Source: Rhizobacter sp. Root1221 (GTDB taxonomy: Bacteria > Pseudomonadota > Gammaproteobacteria > Burkholderiales > Burkholderiaceae_C). From it: a DNA stretch of 64,000 nt. The stretch spans positions 124,001 to 188,000 of the forward strand of contig NZ_LMDI01000075.1 of the NCBI RefSeq assembly GCF_001425785.1, read 5' to 3'. The stretch's first letter is position 1. Each line of letters starts with the position of its first letter. Position numbers and translations under genes: made by a program. Below the pieces are notes generated by a model that worked only from the letters and a program-made list of their open reading frames with translations, was not told where the DNA came from and searched no databases. Of the stretch, positions 31,994-39,961 are shown one piece after another.

Positions 31994-33013
31994 ATGAAAA
32001 CGTGTCATGGCTGCGGCCGGTTGAACCCGGACGCTGCAGCGTCGTGCGTGAAATGCGGCCACGCGCTGTCCGCCGAACCCCTGCCGGTCGCCCCCGACCT
32101 GCCGGTGCCCCGCGCGGCGGAGGAAGCGTCGCCGTTCCTGCCCACGCAGCCGCCGGTGGACCTGAGCCCCGCCAAGGCGCCGCGCGCCGCGGTGCAGGAC
32201 GACTTCGACGAAGAGGCGTGGCGTGCCGTCATCGGACCGAAGGGGCAGGACCACTACCTTCCCCGGTTCCGCGAGATGGCGGCTGCGGGCGGTGAGTTCC
32301 AGGTGGGTTGGCACTGGCCTGCGCTGTTCCTGGCGGGGTATTGGCTGCTGTACCGCAAGGCCTGGCTGGCCACGGTTCTCTACCTCGTGCTGTCGACCGT
32401 CCTGGCGTTCGTCGTGGGCCTGTTCGCCGGTGCGATCGGCACATCCTCCGATGTTGCCGGCGTGCTCGCCGTGCTCGGCGTGGTCGTCGCGCCCCCGCTC
32501 ATGGCCCATTGGGTCTACTTCCGCAAGTGCCGCTCGGTCGTCGACAGTGTGGTGCCCGGCGAATCGCGCGAGCGCTACCTCGAACGGCTCGCCCGGCGCG
32601 GCGGCACCAGCTGGGCACCGGTCGTCCTGATCGGCATGGTGGCCGTCATCGGGATGCTGGCCGCGGTGGCGCTGCCGGCGTACGTGGACTACACGAACCG
32701 GGCCAAGGTGTCGGCGGTGCTGCTGGACGTCTTCCCGCTGGCGCACGCGGCCGGCGAGGAGTTCCAGCGCACCGGCGTGATGCCGCCGCTGCCAGCCGTC
32801 CCCGCCAGCCCGGCCTTGCGGCCGGTCGAATCGCTGACCAGCGACCCCACGTCGGGCACCATCGAGATCCGCCTGGTGCTCGGGCCCTCCGGCCCGGCCG
32901 GCTCGATCTTCCTGGTGCCCAGCGCCGACGCCGCGCGGCACGTCAGTTGGGCCTGCCAGGTCACGCCGCGGCTGCTGAAGGCCGCCCCGAGGCACTGCAC
33001 CGCGGTGCAGTGA
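31994..33013 (+). CDS. Zinc-ribbon / membrane / pilin-like fusion protein of unknown function
   Basis: A 339-residue protein with three visible parts. Residues 1-25 are a double-CxxC zinc ribbon (C4, C7, C18, C21). After a Pro/Ala linker, residues about 105-180 hold three hydrophobic segments resembling DUF2628-type membrane domains (GWHWPALFLAGYWLLYRKAW). From about residue 208, APVVLIGMVAVIGMLAAVAL and PAYVDYTNRAKVS look like the N-terminal helix of a type IV pilin. The end shows a pilin-like disulfide pattern (SWACQVTP, then APRHC). There is no prepilin peptidase site, so the pilin-like module probably stays a membrane-bound domain. Function is unknown; it has its own promoter and strong ribosome site. 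Confidence 0.75.
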   Translation: MKTCHGCGRLNPDAAASCVKCGHALSAEPLPVAPDLPVPRAAEEASPFLPTQPPVDLSPAKAPRAAVQDDFDEEAWRAVIGPKGQDHYLPRFREMAAAGGEFQVGWHWPALFLAGYWLLYRKAWLATVLYLVLSTVLAFVVGLFAGAIGTSSDVAGVLAVLGVVVAPPLMAHWVYFRKCRSVVDSVVPGESRERYLERLARRGGTSWAPVVLIGMVAVIGMLAAVALPAYVDYTNRAKVSAVLLDVFPLAHAAGEEFQRTGVMPPLPAVPASPALRPVESLTSDPTSGTIEIRLVLGPSGPAGSIFLVPSADAARHVSWACQVTPRLLKAAPRHCTAVQ

Positions 33014-33023
33014 CCCCGCTTCT

Positions 33024-34256
33024 TCACGAACCGAGCAGCGTGAACAGCGTGCGGGCCACCACCTTCGTGGCCTTGCGCAGGTCGTCGAGCACCACGTGTT
33101 CGTCGGCCCGCTTGGCATTGGACTCGAGCAGCGTGCGCGGCCCGGCCCCGTAGATCACCGCGGGGATGCCCCGCTCGCCGTACAGCCGCGCGTCCGCATA
33201 CAGCGGGGTGCCCGACTCCGGGATCGGTTCACCGAATACCACCTCGCCGTGGCGCTGGAGCGCCTCGACAAGCGGCCGGTTGCCCGGCAGCGGCTTGAGG
33301 GGGTTGGCCAGCAGCAGGCGGCGGATGTCGACGGTGATGCCAGGGTACGTGGCGGCCGCGTGCAGGATCACGCGGCGCACGTCGGCCTCGACGTCGCCCG
33401 GCACCTCTTCGGGAATCATGCGCCGGTCGAGCCGCAGCGTGACCCGGCCCGGCACCACGTTGGTGTTGGTGCCGCCGTCGATGCGGCCCACGTTCAGGTA
33501 CGGGTGGGTGATGCCCGGCACGGCCGACACGACATGCCGGTACAGCGTGTTCTGTGCGTACAACGCCTCGAGGATGGCCACCGCCCCCTGGAGCGCGTCG
33601 ATGCCGGTGTCGGGGATGGCCGCATGCGCGGGCCGCCCGTGCACCGTCACCTCGAACTGCAGGCAGCCGTTGTGCGCGGTCACCACCTGGTAGCTGAAGC
33701 CGGCGGCGATCAGCAGGTCGGGTTTCGTGAGGCCCTGCGCCAGCAGCCAGCCCGGGCCCATCTCGCCGCCGAACTCCTCGTCGTACGTGAAGTGCAGCTC
33801 CACCCCGCCCTTGAGCGGCACGCCGAGCGATTCGAGCGCGCGCACGGCGAACGTGAAGGTGGAGAAATCGCTCTTGCTGACCGCCGTGGCACGGCCATAC
33901 AGGCGGCCGGCCTCCACCTCGGCGCCGTACGGGTCGCGGGTCCAGCCGTCACCAGGCGGCACCACGTCGCCGTGGGCGTTCAGCGCCACGGTGGGGCCGT
34001 TGCCGCCGTACGGCCGCCGCACGATCAGGTTGGTGATGGACTGCAGCCCGTACGCCTGCACGTCTGCCGCGGGTACCGCATGGCGTTCGGCGGTGAAACC
34101 GAAGCCCGCCAGAAGTTCGGCAGTGCGTTCCGCGTGCGGTGCGTTGTTGCCGGGTGGCGTGTCGGTGGGCACCTGCACGAGCTGCTGCAGGAACTGCACC
34201 TGCGCGTCGAAGTGCGTGTCGATCCACGCGTCGAGCCGGTCGAAGGAGTTGGTCAT
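33024..34256 (-). CDS. M20-family metallohydrolase in the urate catabolism operon
   Basis: A 410-residue di-zinc amidohydrolase of the ArgE/DapE type. The metal ligands lie in NAHGDVVPPGDGW, the catalytic Glu in TYDEEFGGEMGPGW, and a late His in the last third. The dimerisation domain has CLQFEVTVHGRPAHAAIPDTG. The start is the ATG at 34256, which overlaps the stop of the uraD-allC fusion (ATGA). Family members cleave N-acyl or N-carbamoyl amino acids. Its place after the allantoate step suggests a ureidoglycolate- or carbamoyl-type substrate (inference); a generic deacylase is the alternative. Confidence 0.8.
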   Translation of the reverse strand: MTNSFDRLDAWIDTHFDAQVQFLQQLVQVPTDTPPGNNAPHAERTAELLAGFGFTAERHAVPAADVQAYGLQSITNLIVRRPYGGNGPTVALNAHGDVVPPGDGWTRDPYGAEVEAGRLYGRATAVSKSDFSTFTFAVRALESLGVPLKGGVELHFTYDEEFGGEMGPGWLLAQGLTKPDLLIAAGFSYQVVTAHNGCLQFEVTVHGRPAHAAIPDTGIDALQGAVAILEALYAQNTLYRHVVSAVPGITHPYLNVGRIDGGTNTNVVPGRVTLRLDRRMIPEEVPGDVEADVRRVILHAAATYPGITVDIRRLLLANPLKPLPGNRPLVEALQRHGEVVFGEPIPESGTPLYADARLYGERGIPAVIYGAGPRTLLESNAKRADEHVVLDDLRKATKVVARTLFTLLGS

Positions 34257-36028
34257 GGAGTGGGAAGGGCCTGAGCGAGTTGATCGACGAGATGCTGGAA
34301 GGCTTCGACGCCAAGCTGGGCGTCGTCGCTCGTGATGACTTCCAGCGGGTTGTGGCTGATGCCGCCGTTGCCGCCCCGCACGAACAGCATGGCCTGCGGC
34401 ATCACCTCGTGCAGCTTCATGGCGTCGTGGCCGGCGCCGCTGGGCAGGCGGAACACGGTGGCGCCGGTGGCCACCACGGCCGATTCCCAGCGCAACTGCC
34501 ACGCGGTGGCGCTGGGCGCGGCCGACGCACGCATGGTTTCCTCCAGCGTGTGGTGCAGCCCGCGGCGCGCGACGATGCGTTCGAGCGCGGCCAACACGTC
34601 GGCCACCAGCGCATCGCGCGATTCGTCGGTGCCGGCGCGCAGGTCGAGGCTGAACTGGCAACGGCCGGGCACCACGTTGATGGACCCCTCGGGCACGTTG
34701 AGCATGCCCACGGTACCCACCACGCCGGGTTGCGCGGCCGCACGCAACTCCACGTACAGCGCCAGCTCGGCCACCGCGGTGGCGGCGTCGCGGCGCCGGT
34801 CCATCGGCGTGGTGCCTGCGTGGCTGGCCTGGCCGATCACCTCACCCACGAACCGCACGCTGCCGTTGATGGAGGTGACCACACCCAGCGGCAGGTCGAG
34901 TTCGGTGAGCACGGGTCCTTGTTCGATGTGCACCTCGACGAAACCCAGGTAACGCGCCGGATCGCGGCGCAACGCGGGGATGCCGGCCGGGTCGAGCCCG
35001 GCGGCGGCCATGGCCTCGGCCATCGAGATGCCCCCGGCATCACACTGGTCGAGCCAGCGCCGGTCGAACTGGCCGATCAGCGCGCCCGACCCGAGGAACG
35101 TGGCCTTGTAGCGCTGCCCCTCTTCCTCGGCGAAGCCGACCACCTCGATCGCGAACGGAAGGCGCCGGCCCTGCTGGTGCAGTTCGCGCACGGCCACCAT
35201 GGGCACGAAGATGCCGAGGCGGCCGTCGTACTTGCCGCCGTTGCGCACGGTGTCGTAGTGGCTGCCCGTGAGCAGGCGCGGGGCGTCGAGGGTGCTGCCG
35301 TGGTACACGCCCACGACGTTGCCCACGGCGTCCACCGACACCTCGTCGAACCCGCAGTCGTTCATCCAGCGCACCAGCTGCACCTGGCACGCCTGATGGG
35401 CCGGGGTGAGGTACGTCACGGTCAGCTGGCCCAGCGCGTCGAAGCCCGGGTCGGTGTGCAGCGCCAGCAGCTCGGCGCAGTCCCACACCTGGTGGCCCAG
35501 CACCGGCTCCACGCCGAGCTTGTCGTTCAGACGCAGCTCGGCGATGCGGTGCACCTGGCGCAGGCATTCGCCGAACTCGGTGTCGGGGTGGGCGTCGAGC
35601 CGGCGCTCGAAGGTGGTGATGATCTCGGCACGGGTGAGGCCGGTGCCCCGCGGGCCCCGCACGGCCACGATGAACGGCCAGCCGAAGCGGGCGAGGTACG
35701 CGGCATTCAGCTCGCGCAGCCGGGCCAGTTCCTCGGGCGAACAGGCTTTCAGGCCGGCACGCAGTTGTTCGCTGGTGGATTCGGCCGTGAGTTCACCACG
35801 CTCGGCCAGCCGGCCGGCGAGTTCCGGGTGGGCGCGCAGCAGCGCCAGCTGCAGGTCGCGCGGGGCCTCGCGGACGGCCTGGGCCATCAGGTGCTTGAGC
35901 TGGGCGGCGCTCGCGAACGGGCGGCGGTCCACCACGGCGTCGGCCACCCAGGGCGAATGTTCGTACAGGCCGTGCAACCAGTGCAGCGCTTCATTGCGCG
36001 AGGCGTCGTTCAACAAGGCGAGGCTCAT
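34253..36028 (-). CDS. Fused OHCU decarboxylase - allantoate amidohydrolase
   Basis: A 591-residue fusion. Residues 1-165 are the UraD fold that decarboxylates 2-oxo-4-hydroxy-4-carboxy-5-ureidoimidazoline to S-allantoin; the catalytic His is in LLRAHPELAG, and FGWPFIVAVRG is typical. Residues about 175-590 are an M20 allantoate amidohydrolase with metal ligands in GSHYDTVRNGGKYDG, VGFAEEEGQRY and EVHIEQGP. Allantoinase, the step between the two activities, is encoded by the next gene upstream, so two non-consecutive reactions sit in one chain. The start ATG at 36028 overlaps the puuE stop by four bases. Confidence 0.9.
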   Translation of the reverse strand: MSLALLNDASRNEALHWLHGLYEHSPWVADAVVDRRPFASAAQLKHLMAQAVREAPRDLQLALLRAHPELAGRLAERGELTAESTSEQLRAGLKACSPEELARLRELNAAYLARFGWPFIVAVRGPRGTGLTRAEIITTFERRLDAHPDTEFGECLRQVHRIAELRLNDKLGVEPVLGHQVWDCAELLALHTDPGFDALGQLTVTYLTPAHQACQVQLVRWMNDCGFDEVSVDAVGNVVGVYHGSTLDAPRLLTGSHYDTVRNGGKYDGRLGIFVPMVAVRELHQQGRRLPFAIEVVGFAEEEGQRYKATFLGSGALIGQFDRRWLDQCDAGGISMAEAMAAAGLDPAGIPALRRDPARYLGFVEVHIEQGPVLTELDLPLGVVTSINGSVRFVGEVIGQASHAGTTPMDRRRDAATAVAELALYVELRAAAQPGVVGTVGMLNVPEGSINVVPGRCQFSLDLRAGTDESRDALVADVLAALERIVARRGLHHTLEETMRASAAPSATAWQLRWESAVVATGATVFRLPSGAGHDAMKLHEVMPQAMLFVRGGNGGISHNPLEVITSDDAQLGVEAFQHLVDQLAQALPTP

Positions 36029-36987
36029 GCGGTGGCCCCCGGGGCGGGGTGTTCGGCACGCCAGTGGCGTGCGATGTCGATGCGGCGGCACACCCACACG
36101 TGCGGGTGCGACGCGATGTGGTCGAGGAAACGCACGATGGACTTGAACCGCGCCGGCCTGCCCAGCAACCGCGAGTGCATGCCGATGCTGAGCATCTTGG
36201 GGCGGTCGAGGCCGGCCGGGTCGCCCTCCTCGTACAAGACGTCGAAGGCGTCCTTCAGGTACTGGAAGAAGTGGTCGCCGGTGTTGAACCCCTGTGGCGC
36301 GGCGAACCGCATGTCGTTGGTGTCGAGCGTGTACGGCACGACGAGGCGCTGCAACACGGTGCCGTCGGAGCGGGCGACCGGCATCCAGAACGGCAGGTCG
36401 TCGCCGTAGTAGTCGCTGTCGTATTCGTAGCCGCCGTGGTCGGCCACGAGCCGCTTGGTGTTGGGGCTGTCGCGGCCGGTGTACCAGCCGAGCGGCCACT
36501 GGCCGCCGGTCATCTCGCGGATGACCTGTGTGCCCCGTGCGATGTGCTCGCGCTCCTCGGACTCGGGCATGTGCTGGTAGTGGACCCAGCGCCACGAGTG
36601 GTTCGCGATCTCGTGCCCGGCGTCGACGAAGGCCTGCGTGAGTTCCGGGTGGCGCTGCAGCGCCATGCCGACACCGAAGATGGTGAGCGGCAGCCCGCGG
36701 CGTTCGAATTCGCGCAGCAGGCGCCACACGCCGGCGCGGGAGCCGTACTCGTAGATCGACTCCATGCTCAGGTGGCGGGCCGGGTACGCCTGCGCGCCGA
36801 TGATCTCGGACAGAAAGGTCTCGGAGGCCGCATCGCCGTGCAGCACGCTGTTTTCGCCCCCCTCCTCGTGGTTCAGCACGAACTGCACCGCGATGCGGGC
36901 GCCGCCCGGCCAGCGCGCGTGCGGCGGGTTGCGGCCGTAGCCGATCAGGTCGCGGGGGTAGGGTCGGGTCGGCGAAGGGGTGGTCAT
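36025..36987 (-). CDS. puuE: PuuE-type allantoinase (polysaccharide deacetylase fold)
   Basis: A 320-residue protein of the NodB-like fold. PuuE enzymes hydrolyse allantoin to allantoate without the metal centre of classical allantoinase. Family motifs seen are YPRDLIGYGRNPPHARWPGG at the N-terminus, FVLNHEEGGENSVLHGD, AGHEIANHSWRWVHYQ, and GWYTGRDSPNTKRLV. The start is the ATG at 36987, 4 bp after the gntR stop, and the stop overlaps the next gene, so it is the second gene of a gntR-puuE-uraD/allC-M20 operon. Confidence 0.93.
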   Translation of the reverse strand: MTTPSPTRPYPRDLIGYGRNPPHARWPGGARIAVQFVLNHEEGGENSVLHGDAASETFLSEIIGAQAYPARHLSMESIYEYGSRAGVWRLLREFERRGLPLTIFGVGMALQRHPELTQAFVDAGHEIANHSWRWVHYQHMPESEEREHIARGTQVIREMTGGQWPLGWYTGRDSPNTKRLVADHGGYEYDSDYYGDDLPFWMPVARSDGTVLQRLVVPYTLDTNDMRFAAPQGFNTGDHFFQYLKDAFDVLYEEGDPAGLDRPKMLSIGMHSRLLGRPARFKSIVRFLDHIASHPHVWVCRRIDIARHWRAEHPAPGATA

Positions 36988-36991
36988 CGGG

Positions 36992-37741
36992 TCAGGTCTC
37001 CGGGCGCAGCACGGCCGACAGGTCGGGCACGCGCGGCAGCGTTTGAAGGTTGTGTTCCACGTGCTGCAGGTGTTCTCCCATGAGGCGCACGGCGGCACGG
37101 GCGTCGCGCCGCTCCAGCGCGTCGACGATGGCCACGTGCTCGAGGTACGAATGTTCCGCCGAATGGGCCGATTGGTACATCAGTGAAATGAGGGAACTGC
37201 GGGACAGCAGGTCGCGCAGGATGTCAGCCAGCGTGTCGTTGTCGAGCATGCCCGCCAGCACCACGTGGAAATCGGCCAGCAGGCGGGTGCGGCCCGACAC
37301 GTCGGTGCGCTGCACCGCGGCGCGTTCGTCTTCCAGGTGGGTGCGCAACCGGGCGATGTGGGCCGGCGTGAGTTCGAGCGCGGCGCGCCGGATCATCGAC
37401 GACTCCAGCATGTGCCGCACCTCGAACACCTGCCTCGCCTCCTCGACGCTCGGCTGGGCCACCCGCGCGCCCCGCGCCTTCTCGAGGGTGATGAGCTTGT
37501 CGCGGCTCAATTGGTGCAGCGCCTGCCGCACGATGGTGCGCGAGACCTTGAAGATGTCCGCGATCTTCTGTTCGGCCAGCTTGGTGCCGGGCATCAGCCG
37601 CCGCTCCACGATGGCCGTGGTGATGGATTCGATGATCCGCTGCGCCGTGTCGACGGGTGCCACCGGTGTGGCGGACACCGCGCGCGGAACTTGCTTTCGG
37701 GGTGGACGGATCGGTCGGAGGGCGGGCGTGGAACGCGGCAT
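36992..37741 (-). CDS. GntR-family (FCD/FadR-type) regulator of the urate locus
   Basis: A 249-residue transcription factor. The winged helix is at about residues 30-100, with LAEQKIADIFKVSRTIVRQA and LHQLSRDKLITLEKARGARV. The C-terminal FCD ligand-binding domain follows (EEARQVFEVRHMLESSMIRR), with candidate metal/ligand histidines in DFHVVLAG and EHVAIVDALERRD. It is the first gene of the minus-strand catabolic operon and diverges from uraH-puuD. Palindromes sharing TGTATACA at 37770 and 38181 are its likely operators. The inducer is probably a purine-ring breakdown product (inference). Confidence 0.88.
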   Translation of the reverse strand: MPRSTPALRPIRPPRKQVPRAVSATPVAPVDTAQRIIESITTAIVERRLMPGTKLAEQKIADIFKVSRTIVRQALHQLSRDKLITLEKARGARVAQPSVEEARQVFEVRHMLESSMIRRAALELTPAHIARLRTHLEDERAAVQRTDVSGRTRLLADFHVVLAGMLDNDTLADILRDLLSRSSLISLMYQSAHSAEHSYLEHVAIVDALERRDARAAVRLMGEHLQHVEHNLQTLPRVPDLSAVLRPET

Positions 37742-37769
37742 GGCTCGAAGCTTGCGTGAATGGCTAAAC

Positions 37770-37777
37770 TGTATACA
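37770..37777. promoter_or_regulatory. Candidate GntR operator in the divergent gntR-uraH region
   Basis: TGTATACA, a perfect 8-bp palindrome, lies 28 bp upstream of the gntR ATG and 40 bp upstream of uraH. The same core occurs in the longer palindrome at 38181-38192 in front of puuD. Confidence 0.6.
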
Positions 37778-37817
37778 CTTTTGCCTGTCCTGCAACTTCT
37801 TTTTCCGGCGGCGCCCC

Positions 37818-38171
37818 ATGGGAAAACTCACCACGCACGTGCTCGACACGATGAACGGCTGCCCCGCGGCCGGCATGCTCGTCGGGCTGTACCGCCTGAC
37901 CGGTGACCAGGCGTCGCTGCTGCGCCAGGTGGCCCTGAACCACGACGGCCGCACCGACGGCCCCCTGCTCGACGACACCACCTTCGCCACCGGCCGCTAC
38001 CGCCTGGTGTTCGAGGTGGCCGCCTATTTCCGCGGCCGCGGCGTGGTGCTGCCGGAACCGGCGTTCCTCGACGCGGTGCCTGTCGAGTTCGGCCTCTCCA
38101 ACCCGCTGCAGCACTACCACGTGCCGCTGTTGACGAGCCCGTGGGCATACTCCACCTACCGCGGCAGCTGA
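37818..38171 (+). CDS. uraH: 5-hydroxyisourate hydrolase (transthyretin-like)
   Basis: A 117-residue enzyme that hydrolyses 5-hydroxyisourate, the product of urate oxidation, to OHCU. All family signatures are present: LTTHVLDTMNGCPAAGM at the N-terminus (catalytic His), the central Arg region in GRYRLVFEV, the HYHVPLL histidines, and the C-terminal YRGS. The start ATG at 37818 is chosen because the hallmark N-terminus begins there. It is divergent from gntR and 42 bp before puuD. Confidence 0.96.
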   Translation: MGKLTTHVLDTMNGCPAAGMLVGLYRLTGDQASLLRQVALNHDGRTDGPLLDDTTFATGRYRLVFEVAAYFRGRGVVLPEPAFLDAVPVEFGLSNPLQHYHVPLLTSPWAYSTYRGS

Positions 38172-38180
38172 CCCCTTCCT

Positions 38181-38192
38181 TTTGTATACAAA
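38181..38192. promoter_or_regulatory. Candidate GntR operator upstream of puuD
   Basis: TTTGTATACAAA is a perfect 12-bp palindrome between uraH and puuD, 21 bp before the puuD ATG. It contains the TGTATACA core found between gntR and uraH, consistent with a regulator dimer binding both sites. Confidence 0.65.
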
Positions 38193-38213
38193 CACCCTCT
38201 CCCCGGATCCCTG

Positions 38214-39407
38214 ATGGATGTCTACCTGCTGGATTGGCTGAACCTGCTGCTGCGCTGGGCCCATGTGATCACCGCCGTGGCCTGGATCGGGGCCTCGTTC
38301 CATTTCGTCGGCCTCGACAACAGCCTCACCCCGCCGGAAGACCCGGCCGACCGCGACAAGGGCATCGGCGGCGAACTGTGGGCCGTGCACGGCGGCGGCT
38401 TCTACCACCAGCAGAAGTACCCGGTGTCACCGGCCCGGCTGCCGGAGCGGCTGCACTGGTCCATGTGGGAGAGCTACTCCACCTGGCTCACCGGGTTCGG
38501 GCTGTTCACGGTGCTGTACCTGTTCAACGCCAGCACCTTCCTGATCGACAAGAGCCTGTTCGACTGGTCGCCGGCGGCCGCCATCACCGCATCACTCGGG
38601 TTCCTGGCGGCCTTCTGGGTCATCTACGACGGCATCTGCCGCATCTTCGGCCAGCGCCGGCACGGCGACGTGGTGGTGGGTGCGCTCGTGTTCGTGTTCG
38701 TCGTGTTCGCCAGCTGGCTGTCGTGCCAGCTGTTCGCCGGGCGCGCGGCCTACCTGCTCGTGGGCGCCATGCTGGCCACCACGATGAGCGGCAACGTGTT
38801 CTTCGTCATCATCCCGGGCCAGCGCAAGGTGGTGGCCAGCCTGCGGGCCGGCACCCCGGTGGACCCGGTGTTCGGCAAACGCGGCAAGCAGCGCAGCTTC
38901 CACAACACCTTCTTCACGCTGCCGGTGCTGATCGCGATGCTCAGCAACCACTTCGGCTTCCTGTACGCCGCCCCTCACAACTGGCTGTGGCTCGTGCTGG
39001 TGATGTTGGCCGGCGCGCTGATCCGCCTGTCGTTCGTGCTGCGGCACAAGGCCCTCGCGTTCGACCAGCCCGTGCCCTGGCGCTACGCCGTGGTGGGCAC
39101 CCTGATGCTGGCCGGTGTCATCGCCGCGATGGCCCCCACCCCGAAACCCGCCGCAGCCGTGCCCCCGCCGGCCCCCACCCTCGCCGAGGTGCAGGCCGTC
39201 GTCACCCAGCGGTGCGCCATGTGCCACAACGAGGCCTTGGCCAACAAGGGCGTGAGGCTCGACACCCCCGAACTCACCACACAGCATGCCCAGCAGGTCT
39301 ACCAGCAGGCGGTGGTGCTGAAGCTCATGCCCCTGAACAACGCCACCCAGATCACCGACGCCGAGCGCGACCTGATCAAGCGGTGGTTCGAGGCCAGCAC
39401 AAAATAG
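38214..39407 (+). CDS. puuD: Membrane urate hydroxylase PuuD with fused cytochrome c domain
   Basis: A 397-residue protein. About eight membrane helices form the urate-oxidising domain (MDVYLLDWLNLLLRWAHVIT, then AWIGASFHFVGLDNSL). The C-terminal cytochrome c module holds a CAMCH haem site at residues 334-338, with the likely axial Met in LKLMPLNN. PuuD passes electrons from urate to the respiratory chain instead of making peroxide. It is the first step of the pathway whose later steps (uraH, uraD-allC, puuE) are all present here. No xanthine dehydrogenase is seen in the window. Confidence 0.95.
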   Translation: MDVYLLDWLNLLLRWAHVITAVAWIGASFHFVGLDNSLTPPEDPADRDKGIGGELWAVHGGGFYHQQKYPVSPARLPERLHWSMWESYSTWLTGFGLFTVLYLFNASTFLIDKSLFDWSPAAAITASLGFLAAFWVIYDGICRIFGQRRHGDVVVGALVFVFVVFASWLSCQLFAGRAAYLLVGAMLATTMSGNVFFVIIPGQRKVVASLRAGTPVDPVFGKRGKQRSFHNTFFTLPVLIAMLSNHFGFLYAAPHNWLWLVLVMLAGALIRLSFVLRHKALAFDQPVPWRYAVVGTLMLAGVIAAMAPTPKPAAAVPPPAPTLAEVQAVVTQRCAMCHNEALANKGVRLDTPELTTQHAQQVYQQAVVLKLMPLNNATQITDAERDLIKRWFEASTK

Positions 39408-39417
39408 AAGCAGAAGC

Positions 39418-39575
39418 GAAGCAAGGGCGAGCAAAGCGAAGCGAGCAAAGCCCCGAAGCGCGAACGCCAGGAAAGCAAGCGAAGCGAAGCGCCAGACCAA
39501 GCCACCCGCGAGGACCGGCTTTGCCGGCCGACCCGGGGTCGCCCCTCGGGGGCAGGAGCGAAGCGACTGGGGGGC
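39418..39575. repeat. Composite interspersed repeat (copy 2 of the 78-bp unit plus a GCGAAGC-rich unit)
   Basis: Positions 39498-39575 repeat 19318-19395 with three differences. The adjoining 39425-39501 is the inverted counterpart of 44511-44587 (about 85-90% identical by eye). The unit ends on the first base of the glbO stop codon and lies between the converging puuD and glbO genes. Confidence 0.8.
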
Positions 39576-39961
39576 TAACGATTCCTCATGAAGTCGGCCG
39601 TCTTGAAGAACGAGTCGTTCAGCCGGACAACGAGTTCAGGGTCCATCTCCAGCTCGGTCATCGCCTGGTTCATGCACGCGAGCCATTGGTCGCGTTCGGC
39701 GATGCCGATGGAAAACGGGTGGCGCATGCGCAGGCGCGGGTGGCCAAAGCGTTCCACGTAGTGCTGCGGGCCACCGAGCCAACCGCACAGGAACCAGAAG
39801 AACTTCTGGCGCGAGTCGTCGAGGGATTCGGGGTGCATCGCGCGGATGCCGGCGTAGGCCGGCTCCAGGTGCATCAGGTCGTAGAAGCGATCGGACAGCG
39901 CCCGGACCGCGTCCTCACCGCCCACCCAGTCGAAGGCGGTGGCGTGCGGGACGGCCGACAT
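39575..39961 (-). CDS. glbO: Group II truncated hemoglobin
   Basis: A 128-residue haem protein of the trHbO class, which binds O2 or NO and may protect against nitrosative stress or supply oxygen to respiration. Class features are FDWVGGEDAVRALSDRFYDL at the N-terminus, the WLGGPQHYVERFGHPRLRMR segment with the proximal His of the F helix, and HPFSIGIAERDQWLACM with the G8 Trp. Its ATG overlaps the stop of the FleN-like gene by one base (TGATG), an unusual partner for a globin. Confidence 0.92.
   Translation of the reverse strand: MSAVPHATAFDWVGGEDAVRALSDRFYDLMHLEPAYAGIRAMHPESLDDSRQKFFWFLCGWLGGPQHYVERFGHPRLRMRHPFSIGIAERDQWLACMNQAMTELEMDPELVVRLNDSFFKTADFMRNR

Noticed and set aside
37050-37817. 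A plus-strand frame that extends uraH upstream through the gntR gene
   Set aside because: The added part is antisense to a clear GntR regulator, and the uraH N-terminal hallmark starts at 37818.
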